DNA of 36,790 nucleotides from an uncultured Collinsella sp. (GTDB lineage Bacteria > Actinomycetota > Coriobacteriia > Coriobacteriales > Coriobacteriaceae). The notes below the pieces were generated by a model. The model searched no databases and was not told the origin of the DNA. It was given only the letters and a program-made list of their open reading frames with translations. Both the position numbers and the translations under genes were made by a program. The DNA is taken from positions 1 through 36,790 of the forward strand of contig CABVDE010000019.1 of NCBI GenBank assembly GCA_902496945.1, in the 5' to 3' direction. Shown one piece after another: positions 15,186 to 23,590 of this stretch. The number at the start of each line of letters is the position of its first letter. Position 1 is the stretch's first letter.

Positions 15186-15620
15186 TTACTGCCTAGCAGT
15201 TCCTGACGTCGGCAAGTGGCTTCCACAGTGCCCTATCACGATCAGCTGCGCCTCGTCATCAAAACAAAAGTGCAGACGGAATGGGTCGCGGCGGTTGCGG
15301 CCGTTGCCCTTGACGTGCGGCAGGATGCAAACCTGCTTTCCCTTGTAAGTGCGCTGGCGAAGCCGCATAAGTTCAGAATCCCCTTTCATCGATGTTGGCA
15401 GGGCCACCGTGCCTCTTGGCCGGTTGGCGTCGGGATCGTGGAGCCAACTCTCTACCCCGACTCTGGATAAAACGCGCCCGCTCCTTGCGGGCACGATGGA
15501 GTCTATCAGCGCACGCGGACAGAAATCAAGCGCCTCCTGCGAAATGATGTGCAGGCGGCGCTTGATTACGCGGCAATTATTCGACCTGCATCCGGAAAAG
15601 TGTCGAAATCGGCACCTCAA
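15186..15620 (-). CDS. Hypothetical protein, possibly 5'-truncated
   Basis: Up to 144 residues. The last 70 or so look like a real folded protein with GC-rich third positions (LRQRTYKGKQVCILPHVKG, then PFRLHFCFDDEAQLIVIGHCG, ending TARQ), a strand-rich pattern reminiscent of small toxin or nuclease-like proteins. The first 30 residues come from a repeat-rich stretch and may not be translated; no ribosome site marks the ATG at 15620, and an ATG at 15382 is an alternative. No family is recognised. Confidence 0.4.
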   Translation of the reverse strand: MRCRFRHFSGCRSNNCRVIKRRLHIISQEALDFCPRALIDSIVPARSGRVLSRVGVESWLHDPDANRPRGTVALPTSMKGDSELMRLRQRTYKGKQVCILPHVKGNGRNRRDPFRLHFCFDDEAQLIVIGHCGSHLPTSGTARQ

Positions 15621-15669
15621 AAGTACGAAAAAGTGTCGAATCCGACGGTCTCAACATCCGGAAAAGTGT
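15589..15669. repeat. Short direct repeats with GAAAAGTGT core
   Basis: The 15-mer CATCCGGAAAAGTGT occurs at 15589-15603 and 15655-15669, 66 bases apart, with a variant (GAAAAAGTGTCGAA) between them near 15627-15640. These look like spaced binding sites or remnants of an AAA-ATPase type locus. They overlap the doubtful 5' end of the hypothetical gene on the other strand. Confidence 0.5.
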
Positions 15670-15738
15670 AACCGGATGACAAAACAGCACGTAGAAGTTG
15701 GTGCTACATGTGGACGCGTCAGCCGCTCCTAGCCTTCG

Positions 15739-16722
15739 TTACTCGTCCCCGTCGTTGGGGTCGCCCTTGAGGGTGTTGATGTCCAGATACTCGTTATCTT
15801 CTTCCTTTTGCTGCGTTTCCGATTCGGCCTGGGTGGGACCGGAGAACAGCTGGAATCCTTCGAACGCGATGACGCCGAGCAGAGCAATGACAATGGCGAT
15901 AAAGGCGACCTTGACTGCCTGCGGAAACTCCGAGAAGCGCAGCGCCTTTTCCTCGGCGCAATAATCGGCGAAGCGTTCTTCGCCCGTGCTTTTGGTGTAC
16001 GCCGGCGCGGACGCGGCCTCCGGGTCATATTCCGGTGCAGGCGTGGCAGCGTACGGGTCGTTGACATAATCGTTCGACGCGGCGCCGTAGTCCTCGGTCT
16101 CAATGCGACCGGTGCCAGCATAGTCATCGGAATAATCGGAATATGTCGCGCTGCCATCATAGTCCGCGGCGCTCGTATCGGCAGCAAAAAGCGGGTTAAC
16201 CGGAACGTCGAGCGCCGGCATGTCGGTAGAGGTCTCGTCCAGATCGGCTGCAGCCCAGGAATCGTAGGCGACCTGATGGGCAGCGGGCTCATCGAGCCTT
16301 GTGACCGGAGGCTTGCGTGCCGCAGGAACAGGCAGCTGCTGGGCGCTGAACATAATGGTGCTGTTGGCCGATTTGCCCTGTGCCGCTGCAGCGAGGAATG
16401 CCGCCGTCTCGGACGGGTCGCTTGCGGGGCGGGGAGCGGGCGTGGACGCCGGAATGGGTGCCGGCGTAGACGCGGGCGTCGAAACAGGCGACTGCGCAGG
16501 AGTCGGCGTGGACGCAGGCTTAGGCGCAAGTGCGGGATTGGGGCTTGACGGACGAGCCCCGCCACCCATGAGCTCGTCGGCAGTCCAAGGGCGGTCGCTC
16601 ATCACGTCATCAAGGCTCAGCGAAAACAGGTCGTCTTCGCCCTCATCGAACATGCGGTGCACATGTCCACCAATTGCCGGAATCAATCCGCGACCGGTGC
16701 ATGATGCCTTGCTCAACGCCAT
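15739..16722 (-). CDS. Proline/alanine-rich single-pass membrane protein
   Basis: 327 residues from the ATG at 16722, preceded by AAAGGGTGG. The N-terminal 50 residues contain acidic FDEGEDDLFSLSLDDVMSD. Residues about 60-105 are a Pro/Ala/Ser/Thr-rich linker with repeated TPAP and STPA units, followed by a disordered Asp/Tyr-rich region. One hydrophobic helix (KVAFIAIVIALLGVIAFEGF) lies near residue 285, and a short acidic tail of about 30 residues follows. The lack of a signal peptide suggests a cytoplasmic N-terminus. Same strand as the regulator upstream. No known family; surface or division-associated roles are guesses. Confidence 0.7.
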   Translation of the reverse strand: MALSKASCTGRGLIPAIGGHVHRMFDEGEDDLFSLSLDDVMSDRPWTADELMGGGARPSSPNPALAPKPASTPTPAQSPVSTPASTPAPIPASTPAPRPASDPSETAAFLAAAAQGKSANSTIMFSAQQLPVPAARKPPVTRLDEPAAHQVAYDSWAAADLDETSTDMPALDVPVNPLFAADTSAADYDGSATYSDYSDDYAGTGRIETEDYGAASNDYVNDPYAATPAPEYDPEAASAPAYTKSTGEERFADYCAEEKALRFSEFPQAVKVAFIAIVIALLGVIAFEGFQLFSGPTQAESETQQKEEDNEYLDINTLKGDPNDGDE

Positions 16723-16846
16723 TCTGTTCCACCCTTTCGAAATACCAATGACATCGATTATATGGAACTTCCCAAGCGGCTCGGTCTTGGATTCGTGCAT
16801 TCCAGAACTCGCGCCCAAAAGGGGAGGGGCAATCCAGGTGAGCTGT

Positions 16847-17500
16847 CTACTTATCGCCGGCGGCAGCCTTGGCCTCGTTGAGGTAGCTATAGAAGCTGTA
16901 CTTGGAGATGCCAAAGAACTCGCAAGCGCGTTCGCTCGACTTGGAAATGAGGAAGGTGCCACGACGATCGAGGTAGCCAATGGCGCGGATGCGCTCATCT
17001 TTGGTCATAAGGGCTGCAGGCTTGCCCACGTATTGTTCGCACTCGCGCAGCAGGTCCTCGAGCAGGTCGCCGATGTTTTTGGTAATGGGCTCGGGCTCGG
17101 TGTAGCCTGTGCCACCGGTGCCGGTAAAGGCATCGAGCGAGCGCTCAAAAGCCTTCATGAGCGTAATATCAAAGTTTATGCCCAAGATGCCGACGGGCTT
17201 GCCCTCGTCGTTGCGGATAAAAATTGTCGACGACTTGAGCAGCTTGCCGTCGGCGGTTTTGGTGAGGTAGGGCTCGCGGTCGTGCGCGTCGGTGGTGCCC
17301 TCGTGCATGGACTCAAACACAATATGGCTGGGGCCGTCACCCAGTTTGCGCCCGCTGACGTGGCCGTTTTCGATTACTACGATGGAGTGGTCCACGTCCT
17401 CGGTCTCCAGATCGTGGACGACGACTTCGCAGTTGGGGCCAAATTGGAGCGCCAGACCGTGTGCGAGGCGCTTATAAAACTCAATCTGTGCGGGGGTCAT
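16847..17500 (-). CDS. YheO/DauR-type transcriptional regulator (second copy)
   Basis: 217 residues. A YheO-like PAS domain (CEVVVHDLETEDVDHSIVVI, SGRKLGDG, about residues 25-60) and a C-terminal helix-turn-helix (ACEFFGISKYSFYSYLNEAK) give the same layout as the regulator at 7559, but the two are well diverged. The ATG at 17500 has AGGAAGG at proper spacing, better than an ATG ten codons upstream. It is divergent from the dpaL gene across a 277-base gap that contains a small CAAAC/GTTTG palindrome (about 17682-17696), and is probably the cluster's regulator. Confidence 0.88.
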   Translation of the reverse strand: MTPAQIEFYKRLAHGLALQFGPNCEVVVHDLETEDVDHSIVVIENGHVSGRKLGDGPSHIVFESMHEGTTDAHDREPYLTKTADGKLLKSSTIFIRNDEGKPVGILGINFDITLMKAFERSLDAFTGTGGTGYTEPEPITKNIGDLLEDLLRECEQYVGKPAALMTKDERIRAIGYLDRRGTFLISKSSERACEFFGISKYSFYSYLNEAKAAAGDK

Positions 17501-17777
17501 GGGTGCCTTCCTAAAAATTAGTTTGGGCACACTTTGCCATAAACCCCACTTGTTCGCAAATGATGAAGGTATTGCTGCGCTATGTGACCGTTCGGCGGCG
17601 AAAAGACACCGATTACGGCAACAAACAATTTATTAGGTTCTCCAATCAAAAAGTGTGATAGAACATTGATAACAAACTTTTCGTTTGGCATCAACATAAA
17701 AGTTCAGCCGTGTGAATGGGATCGGGCTGAAACGCGTATGCGGGGGCCGGCAAAAGAGGACTTAAGGAGTTCACCGT

Positions 17778-18451
17778 ATGGCCGATAAGATCCAGTGGGC
17801 GAGCAACACGATGCCCAAGAGCGATGACAAGCACTTGGGAATCATGAGCCTCGACCACGTGAAGAAGACCCGCGCCTTCCACCAGGCGTTCCCCCAGTAC
17901 ACCGTCACTCCGCTTGCCCGCCTGGACGGCCAGGCCGAGTGCCTGGGCCTGTCCGACCTGTGTGTCAAGGACGAGAGCTATCGCTTTGGCCTCAACGCCT
18001 TTAAGGTCCTGGGCGGCTCGTTTGCCATGGCCAACTACATTGCCGACGAGACCGGCAAGGACGTTTCAGCTGTATCTTCGATTACCTGACCTCCGATCAG
18101 CTGGCCGAGGACTTTGGCCAGGCAAGCTTCTTTACCGCCACCGACGGCAACCATGGCTTCCGAGGCTGCCGATCAGCTGCGCGAGATGGCCATCAACCGC
18201 TCGACGCACGTCTTTGTCCAGGCTGGCGTGGGTTCGCTCGCCGGCGCTGTGACCACCGGCCTGGTCGAGACCCTCATGCTCGATCCGATCACGCCGAGCT
18301 CAAGGAGCTCATCGGCCTGGACAAGACGAGCTCCGTGCTCTGCTTCTCCACCGAGGGCGGCACCGATCCGGATCAGTACCGTCGCATCGTCTGGGAGGGC
18401 GAGTATCCCACTTGCCAGCAGATTGACCTGTCCGGGCGGCGGAGCAAATAG
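17778..18451 (+). pseudogene. dpaL: Decayed diaminopropionate ammonia-lyase
   Basis: The intact family enzyme is a PLP-dependent lyase of about 400 residues that turns 2,3-diaminopropionate into pyruvate and ammonia. Here the first 95 or so residues are good, including the PLP-lysine segment KDESYRFGLNAFKVLGG. A one-base loss near 18065 shifts the frame. Reading continues to TATDGNHG, then about 90 residues are missing. A piece with FVQAGVGSLAGAV follows, then about 100 more residues are missing before the C-terminus (CFSTEGGTD...IVWEGEYP). The gene cannot make active enzyme. It is preceded by AAGGAG and heads the catabolic cluster. Confidence 0.85.
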
Positions 18452-18464
18452 GTATCGCTCCGCC
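18438..18464 (+). terminator. Stem-loop at the end of the dpaL remnant
   Basis: GGCGGAGC (18438-18445) pairs perfectly with GCTCCGCC (18457-18464). It covers the stop of the remnant gene and has no U-run, so it may be an intergenic processing or stabilising hairpin. Confidence 0.4.
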
Positions 18465-18504
18465 AACTCACAGGCAAATCCCTTCGTATGAAAGGTTATG
18501 AATA

Positions 18505-18738
18505 ATGACCCTCTCCACGAACTGCGTCTCCATTCAGGGCCGCTATGGCATTCCCTGCGTTGGCTTTGGCCCGGGTGCCGAGTCTCAGGCTCACGCACCC
18601 AACGAGGTCACAAACAAGGACGACCTGGTTACCGCTGCCGCCATGTATGTGGCTGCCCTGTACCTCTACGATCCGAGCCAGGCCGATGGCGACGCCACCG
18701 TGTTCCGCGCCGGTCTGACCAACAACAAGATCGACTAG
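18505..18738 (+). pseudogene. ygeY: Remnant of YgeY-type M20 peptidase/deacetylase
   Basis: Only the C-terminal end of a roughly 440-residue YgeY-family metallohydrolase remains: STNCVSIQGRYGIPCVGFGP and HAPNE, the family's last metal-binding region, are fused directly behind a start codon (MTL). The 77-residue frame is open and in phase, with AAAGG upstream, but nearly the whole catalytic domain is missing. In the E. coli yge cluster ygeY lies between ygeX (dpaL) and other purine-degradation genes, matching the order here. Confidence 0.8.
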
Positions 18739-18941
18739 TCCCATTCCTCGATCTTGTTGGGCCGGGGGCGCGCTCCCGTCTCCGGCGCTTCCTGTTGACC
18801 TGGGGCCCGCACTCGCCGTCTCCCACGCTTCCTCGAGCGGTCGCGGGTCCTTGTCATACGCTCCGCATGTTTTGCCACACGCGCATGACGGGGCATCGAC
18901 TCTGCATTTTCTTCATTCGCATCTTTAGAAAGGACGCGCTC

Positions 18942-19448
18942 ATGGACGCTAAGTTTACCGAGCTCGTCGAGCAGCTGAACGGCCTCGATTGTAAGGGTAT
19001 GTACGGCAGCGACTTCCTGCACACATGGGATAAGACCACCGATGAGCTCAAGGCGCTCTACATCGTCGCCGATGCCCTGCGCCAGCTGCGCGAGAACAAC
19101 GTCTCTCCCAAGATCTCCGACTCGGGTCTGGCCGTCTCCCTGTTCCGCGACAACTCCACCCGTACGCGCTTCTCCTTCTCTAAGGCCGCCAACCTGCTCG
19201 GCCTTGAGCTGCAGGACCTGTACGAGAAGAAGTCCCAGATCGCTCAGGGTGAGACCGTCCGCGAGACCGCTACCACGATCTCCTTCATGGCCGACGTCTT
19301 CGACATGCACCGTGTGGGCATGTACAAGGAGGCCAGCTACAAGCCGTACGCCATCGCAGCTATGATGTTCCTCCAGAAGGTTTCCGATCCCGCCGCTACC
19401 CTCAAGGCCCACGACGAGGGCAACACCGCCCGTTGGTTCCAGGCCTAA
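18942..19448 (+). pseudogene. ygeW: YgeW-type carbamoyltransferase with in-frame core deletion
   Basis: 168 residues against about 395 for the family. The N-terminal carbamoyl-phosphate domain start is intact, with the binding motif FRDNSTRTRFSFSKA and GETVRETATTISF. After residue 130 the frame jumps to the family's C-terminal helix (MYKEASYKPYAIAAMM). About 220 residues, including the second substrate domain and HCLP-type region, are gone, yet the frame is kept. A folded catalytic enzyme is unlikely. The ATG follows AGAAAGGA; a terminator follows at 19473. The 203 bases before it hold no gene. Confidence 0.82.
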
Positions 19449-19472
19449 AGCTGGGCTGAGGTAAACCGACAC

Positions 19473-19509
19473 AAGGGGCGCTCTGCCAGCCGGCAGGGTG
19501 CCCCTTTTT
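19473..19509 (+). terminator. Rho-independent terminator after the ygeW remnant
   Basis: AAGGGGC and GCCCCTT arms with an inner CTGCC/GGCAG stem enclose a short loop and are followed by a T-run at 19505-19509. It separates the three remnant genes from mocA. Confidence 0.8.
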
Positions 19510-19599
19510 GCAAAGCACGGGCGTGCGGGCCAAACGTCGCCGATGCGTGTGTCCCGCGATGTGAGTTATGGGTACGATGGCTTCTGAGGAGGTATCGTC

Positions 19600-20214
19600 A
19601 TGAAACTTGGTTGCGTCATTATGGCCTCGGGCGAGGGTAAGCGCTTTGGATCCAACAAGATGCTGACCGATATTTATGGCGAGCCGTTGATTCGACGGAC
19701 GATTGAGTCGGTGCCCAGGGGGTTTGACGTCGTGGTCTCGACGCGCTGGCCCCAGGTTGCCGATATCTGCGGTGAGTTGGGCTGCGCGTGCGTGCTGCAC
19801 GATGGCATGCTCAGGAGCGAGAGCGTGCGCGCCGGCCTTGCTTGGGGAGCCGAGCGCGGGTGGAAGGGCTGCCTCTTTTTGCCAGGCGACCAGCCACTTG
19901 TGAGCCCGGAGTCCTTTAGGGCAATGGTGCGCGCCTTTAGCGAGGGCGGGCGCGAACATCCGGTGCGCCTGGCGTGCGGCGGTGAACCTTCGAGCCCGGT
20001 GCTGTTTCCGGCGGAACTGTTCGATGCGCTTATGCGTCTAGAAGGCAAAGACGGCGGGGGGTCGATTCTCAAGGGCCGCACCGACGTAGTGCTGGTCGAG
20101 GCGCGTGCCTACGAGCTGTGGGATGTCGACACCGCCAAGGGGCAGCGGCGCATTACAGAGTATATCGCTGCCTGCTCGTACTTTGATCGCGTGGCCAACT
20201 GCATCAATCAATAG
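19600..20214 (+). CDS. mocA: Molybdenum cofactor cytidylyltransferase-like protein
   Basis: 204 residues of the MocA/YgfJ nucleotidyltransferase family, which adds CMP to molybdopterin for xanthine-dehydrogenase type enzymes. The nucleotide-binding start MASGEGKRFGSNKML (residues 7-21) and the GDQPLV motif (near residue 93) with its metal-binding Asp are intact. AGGAGG lies before the ATG. It sits inside the selenium-type molybdenum hydroxylase cluster, between the ygeW and dihydropyrimidinase remnants, and is itself undamaged. Confidence 0.87.
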   Translation: MKLGCVIMASGEGKRFGSNKMLTDIYGEPLIRRTIESVPRGFDVVVSTRWPQVADICGELGCACVLHDGMLRSESVRAGLAWGAERGWKGCLFLPGDQPLVSPESFRAMVRAFSEGGREHPVRLACGGEPSSPVLFPAELFDALMRLEGKDGGGSILKGRTDVVLVEARAYELWDVDTAKGQRRITEYIAACSYFDRVANCINQ

Positions 20215-20223
20215 GGAGCAATC

Positions 20224-20789
20224 ATGATTATCATCAAAAACGGCGCGCTCGTGACGCCCGAGGGGCTTCGCCGCGCCGATCTTGCCATGGAGGGCGATAA
20301 GATCGTGCGGATCGCCGCGGCGATTGAGCCGGGCGAGGACGATACGGTCCAGGACGCGATACCATCGCGACCGACCGCTGTAGCTTTTATCTGCACGGGC
20401 AAAAGGACCGCGGGCGCGACGACTTCCGCGCGATTCCCAACGGCGGGCCCGGCGTGGAGCACCGTCCCGTCGCGATTGCCACGAGCTTTGAGGGACAGCT
20501 GGGCCCCGAGGACCTCTGCCGCTTAATGAGCGAGAACCCAGCGCGCGTATTTGGCATGTATCCGCGCAAGGGATGTCTTGCCGAGGGCTCCGATGCCGAC
20601 GTGTTCGTGTGGGATCCCCAGGCGCGCTGGACCATTAGCGCGGCGACGCAGCATCAGGCCGTGGACTACACGCCGCTCGAGGGCTTTGAGGCGCATGGTC
20701 GTGCCAAGGCCGTCTACGTCAACGGCGTGCTGGTGACGCGCGACGGCGAGCCCACCGGAGCCCAGCCCGGCCGCTACGTCTCCCGCTAG
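20224..20789 (+). pseudogene. hyuA: Decayed dihydropyrimidinase/hydantoinase
   Basis: The family (about 460 residues, cyclic amidohydrolase with a two-metal barrel) is represented by its first 43 residues (MIIIKNGALVTPEGLRRADL...) and, after a frame change at about 20352-20358, its last 140 or so (IATDRCSFYLHGQ, FRAIPNGGPGVEH, ARVFGMYPRKGCLAEGSDAD). About 260 residues holding the HxH and carboxylated-Lys metal sites are missing. It starts nine bases after mocA, so it was co-transcribed with it. Confidence 0.85.
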
Positions 20790-20820
20790 CAGGGGAGGTG
20801 CCGGACCCCTCCCCTCCGCA

Positions 20821-20885
20821 GTTGCGGTGAAATAGTTCCTGTTTGGCCGCCAAATAGGCCGTTTCAGGAACTATTCCACCGCAAC
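20821..20885. repeat. Hairpin repeat GTTGCGGTGAAATAGTTCCT, copy 1
   Basis: Arms at 20821-20841 and 20865-20885 pair with one mismatch; the 23-base loop has its own GGCC pairs. The same 20-base arm occurs at 23592-23611 in a second palindrome. The two copies closely bracket yqeC, yqeB and the xdhC-like gene. A shorter GGGGAGG/CCTCCCC stem (20791-20815) directly precedes it. Confidence 0.85.
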
Positions 20886-20889
20886 TTAT

Positions 20890-21624
20890 TTATTTGAGGC
20901 TGGTGGCGATGACGGGGTGGCCGAGGGCTGCCTGGAAGCGGTCCGCCATTGCTGGGTCGCCGAGTGTGTCGACTTGGTTGAGCAGGACGTGTGCGGTGTT
21001 GAGCTGCAGCATCTGCATCTCGGCGCTGAGTACCTGGGCAACGTTCTCGGGCGTGGCAATGTCGGCGGGCTTGCAGCCGCAGCGCTCGCAGAAAAGCTCG
21101 GGGCGATGGACGGCTTCGCAGGCGGGCTTGCCAAACCCCGAGGCGCCGACGACCCAGATAACGTTGGCCGTGCCGGTGGGAATGACCGGCTCCCAGGCGG
21201 CGTGGGCCTTGAGCGGGAGTCGCTTGCTGCCGTCCGCTTCGGCAAGGACGTAGTCAAAGCGCTGTGCCAGCTCGCCAAGTGGCTTGGTGGGGGCGGAGAG
21301 CTTGCCTGTCTTCGGGTCCAGAACACCCGCTTGGCAGATGCTTCCGCGCGTATGGCCCGCGCAGGCCTCGCAGGTGCAGCCGGGGGCATGCACGGCGCCC
21401 GGCTTCCAAGGTGCGGCGTCCAGACGACGACTCGACCCGTCCCATGGCACGCCGGCGACGGGAAACATGTGCGTGGTGGTGCACAGCAGCACGCGGTTGC
21501 CGGCGCGCATGAGCTCGAGCCCCAGCGCCTTCAGCAGCGTCGACTTACCGCCGCTGCCGATAATTGCGGTAATGCCCGGCTCGATCTTGAGCGCGGAGGC
21601 AAGGTTTCCGCTCATCGTTTCCAT
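20890..21624 (-). CDS. yqeC: Selenium cofactor biosynthesis protein YqeC
   Basis: 244 residues. A P-loop in the form IIGSGGKSTLLKAL (about residues 21-34) starts a nucleotide-binding fold, followed by LLCTTTHMFPV and the family's DYVLAEADGSKRLPLKAHA segment. YqeC occurs with selenium-dependent molybdenum hydroxylases and is thought to act in maturing their cofactor; the exact reaction is unknown. GGTGA precedes the ATG at 21624. It is divergent from yqeB, with an AT-rich promoter region at 21635-21665. Confidence 0.88.
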   Translation of the reverse strand: METMSGNLASALKIEPGITAIIGSGGKSTLLKALGLELMRAGNRVLLCTTTHMFPVAGVPWDGSSRRLDAAPWKPGAVHAPGCTCEACAGHTRGSICQAGVLDPKTGKLSAPTKPLGELAQRFDYVLAEADGSKRLPLKAHAAWEPVIPTGTANVIWVVGASGFGKPACEAVHRPELFCERCGCKPADIATPENVAQVLSAEMQMLQLNTAHVLLNQVDTLGDPAMADRFQAALGHPVIATSLK

Positions 21625-21726
21625 CTGTTCACCGCCGTATAATACTGTGATAATAAATAATCATCAGAGTAGCGGTCGAACCGCTTTTGCTCTGTTAAAA
21701 CCGTAGCACAGGGAGGTGCCCCGGGA

Positions 21727-22521
21727 ATGCTCGTTTATGTTCGCGGCGCGGGCGATATCGCCACGGGCGTCGCCGCTCGCTTGGTGCGCGCCGGCGTGTC
21801 GGTTGTCATGGCCGATATCGCGGTTCCCACGTGCATCCGCCGCACGATTAGTTTTTGCGAGGCCATTCGCCTGGGCGAGGTCGAGGTCGAAGGCATTCGC
21901 GCTCGCCTGGCGCAGACGCCGGCCGAGGCGCTTGCGATTACCGGTGCGGGGGATGTCGCCGTTGTGGTGGACCCCCAGGCGCAGATGCTTGACGAACTGA
22001 AGCCCGCGGCTGTGGTCGACGCGATTCTGGCCAAGCGCAACTTGGGCACCACGCGCGACATGGCGCCTGCCGTCATTGCCGTGGGTCCGGGCTTTACCGC
22101 GCCGGTCGATTGCGGTGCCGTGGTCGAGACCATGCGCGGGCATTTCCTGGGTCGAGTCATTACCCAGGGCTCGCCCCAGCCCAACACGGGCGTGCCGGGC
22201 GTGATCGCCGGATACGGCAAGGAGCGCGTTATCCACAGCCCCGCCGCCGGCCTATTTCGGTCCGACCGCGCAATCGGCGACATCGTGAGCGCCGGTGACG
22301 TGATTGGGTATGCGGGCGATACGCCCATGTGCACGCAGATCGATGGCTGTCTGCGCGGCCTTTTGGCCGACGGCGTTCAGGTGACTGAGGGCTTTAAATG
22401 TGCCGACGTCGACCCCCGCGGCGATGCCAGCTATATCAACTATATTTCGGACAAGGCGACGTCGGTCGGCGGCGGCGTGCTCGAGGCGCTTGCTATGCTC
22501 ACCGGTGTATTCCAGGGATAG
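21727..22521 (+). CDS. yqeB: Selenium-dependent molybdenum hydroxylase maturation protein YqeB
   Basis: 264 residues of the YqeB/EF2563 family, found only with selenium-dependent molybdenum hydroxylases. It starts MLVYVRGAGDIATGVAARLV with a Rossmann-like glycine motif, has the family's VGPGFTAPVDC and GSPQPNTGVPGVIAGYG blocks, and ends with KATSVGGGVLEAL. GGGAGGTG precedes the ATG. It runs directly into the xdhC-like gene (nine-base gap), so the two form an operon. Confidence 0.9.
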   Translation: MLVYVRGAGDIATGVAARLVRAGVSVVMADIAVPTCIRRTISFCEAIRLGEVEVEGIRARLAQTPAEALAITGAGDVAVVVDPQAQMLDELKPAAVVDAILAKRNLGTTRDMAPAVIAVGPGFTAPVDCGAVVETMRGHFLGRVITQGSPQPNTGVPGVIAGYGKERVIHSPAAGLFRSDRAIGDIVSAGDVIGYAGDTPMCTQIDGCLRGLLADGVQVTEGFKCADVDPRGDASYINYISDKATSVGGGVLEALAMLTGVFQG

Positions 22522-22530
22522 GAAATTGCA

Positions 22531-23574
22531 ATGGAAAAGCTCGATGTGGTAAACGCGGCGCTTGGCGCCTTGCGTGCTGGCGAGACGTGCGAGCTCGTGG
22601 TCGTAGCAGGCACGGCGGGGTCGTCGCCGCGCGGCGTGGGCGCTTGGATGGCCGTCTTTGACGATGGCAGCCAAGCGGGCACCATCGGCGGCGGCAAGAT
22701 TGAGCTCTTTGCACTGGACGAGGCTCGCGAGCTGCTGGCCGAGGGTCAGTCGCGCCTGGTCCGCTACACCATGGGCGGCGAGAACTCCGATACCGGCATG
22801 ATCTGCGGCGGAGCCATCTGCCTGTGCTATCTGCACCTGGATGCATCACAGGCGTCCTTGTTCCAGGAGATCGCCGACGTCTTGGCGTATCGACGAATCG
22901 GCGACTTTGTCATCGACTTTGAGCCGTTTGTCACGAGCTCGCTCGAGGGCGATGTGGCCGAGTACCATGGTGAGGCATCGCGCCATACCATTGCCGGCTG
23001 CCCCGAGCTTTCGCTGGTGGAGGAGGGGAGTAAGGTCACCTACACCAACGCGGCCTCCGAGATCCCTGCGGCGCACATTGAGACGCTCTGCCCCGAGGGT
23101 CTGACCTACATTTTTGGCTGCGGCCACGTGGGCGCGGCGACGGCGCGGGTGCTCACGGCGGCGGGCTTTGCCGTGGTGGCGTGCGACGACCGCCCCGGCA
23201 CGCTGACCCCCGAATGGGTGCCCGGTGTCTATGACCGTCGTCTGGTCGACTACAAGAACCTGAGCAAGCAGTGCCCCATCGGCCCGCGCGACCTGGTGGT
23301 CGTCGCCACGGCGGGTCACAAGTCCGATATCGACGTGGTGATTCAGGCCATGCGCGCCAAACCCGCCTATCTGGGCTGCTTGGGCTCGCGCCGCAAGACG
23401 GCCTTTGTGCGCGCCCGCTTGGAGCAGGAGGGCTTTACGCAGGACCAGATCGACGAGCTGCACCTGCCGATCGGCGTTGCCATCGAGGCTGAGGACCCCG
23501 AGGAGATCGCCATCTCCATCGCCGCCGAGATGATCCACCTGCGCCGCACCAAGCTCGTTCCCCGCAAGCGCTAA
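22531..23574 (+). CDS. XdhC/CoxI family maturation protein
   Basis: 347 residues. The N-terminal XdhC_CoxI domain has VAGTAGSSPRGVGAWM and GTIGGGKIE (about residues 26-56), and the C-terminal Rossmann domain begins IFGCGHVGAATARVL (near residue 194). XdhC proteins insert sulfurated molybdenum cofactor into xanthine dehydrogenase-type enzymes; in this setting the ligand may be selenium. No hydroxylase subunit gene is in the window, so the client must be encoded elsewhere or be lost. Confidence 0.9.
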   Translation: MEKLDVVNAALGALRAGETCELVVVAGTAGSSPRGVGAWMAVFDDGSQAGTIGGGKIELFALDEARELLAEGQSRLVRYTMGGENSDTGMICGGAICLCYLHLDASQASLFQEIADVLAYRRIGDFVIDFEPFVTSSLEGDVAEYHGEASRHTIAGCPELSLVEEGSKVTYTNAASEIPAAHIETLCPEGLTYIFGCGHVGAATARVLTAAGFAVVACDDRPGTLTPEWVPGVYDRRLVDYKNLSKQCPIGPRDLVVVATAGHKSDIDVVIQAMRAKPAYLGCLGSRRKTAFVRARLEQEGFTQDQIDELHLPIGVAIEAEDPEEIAISIAAEMIHLRRTKLVPRKR

Positions 23575-23590
23575 TCGCATCCCTTATATA

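Noticed and set aside
18942..19448. Treating the 168-residue YgeW frame as a functional small carbamoyltransferase.
   Set aside because: The frame is open, but about 220 residues including most of the second domain are absent, and neighbouring genes show the same kind of loss.
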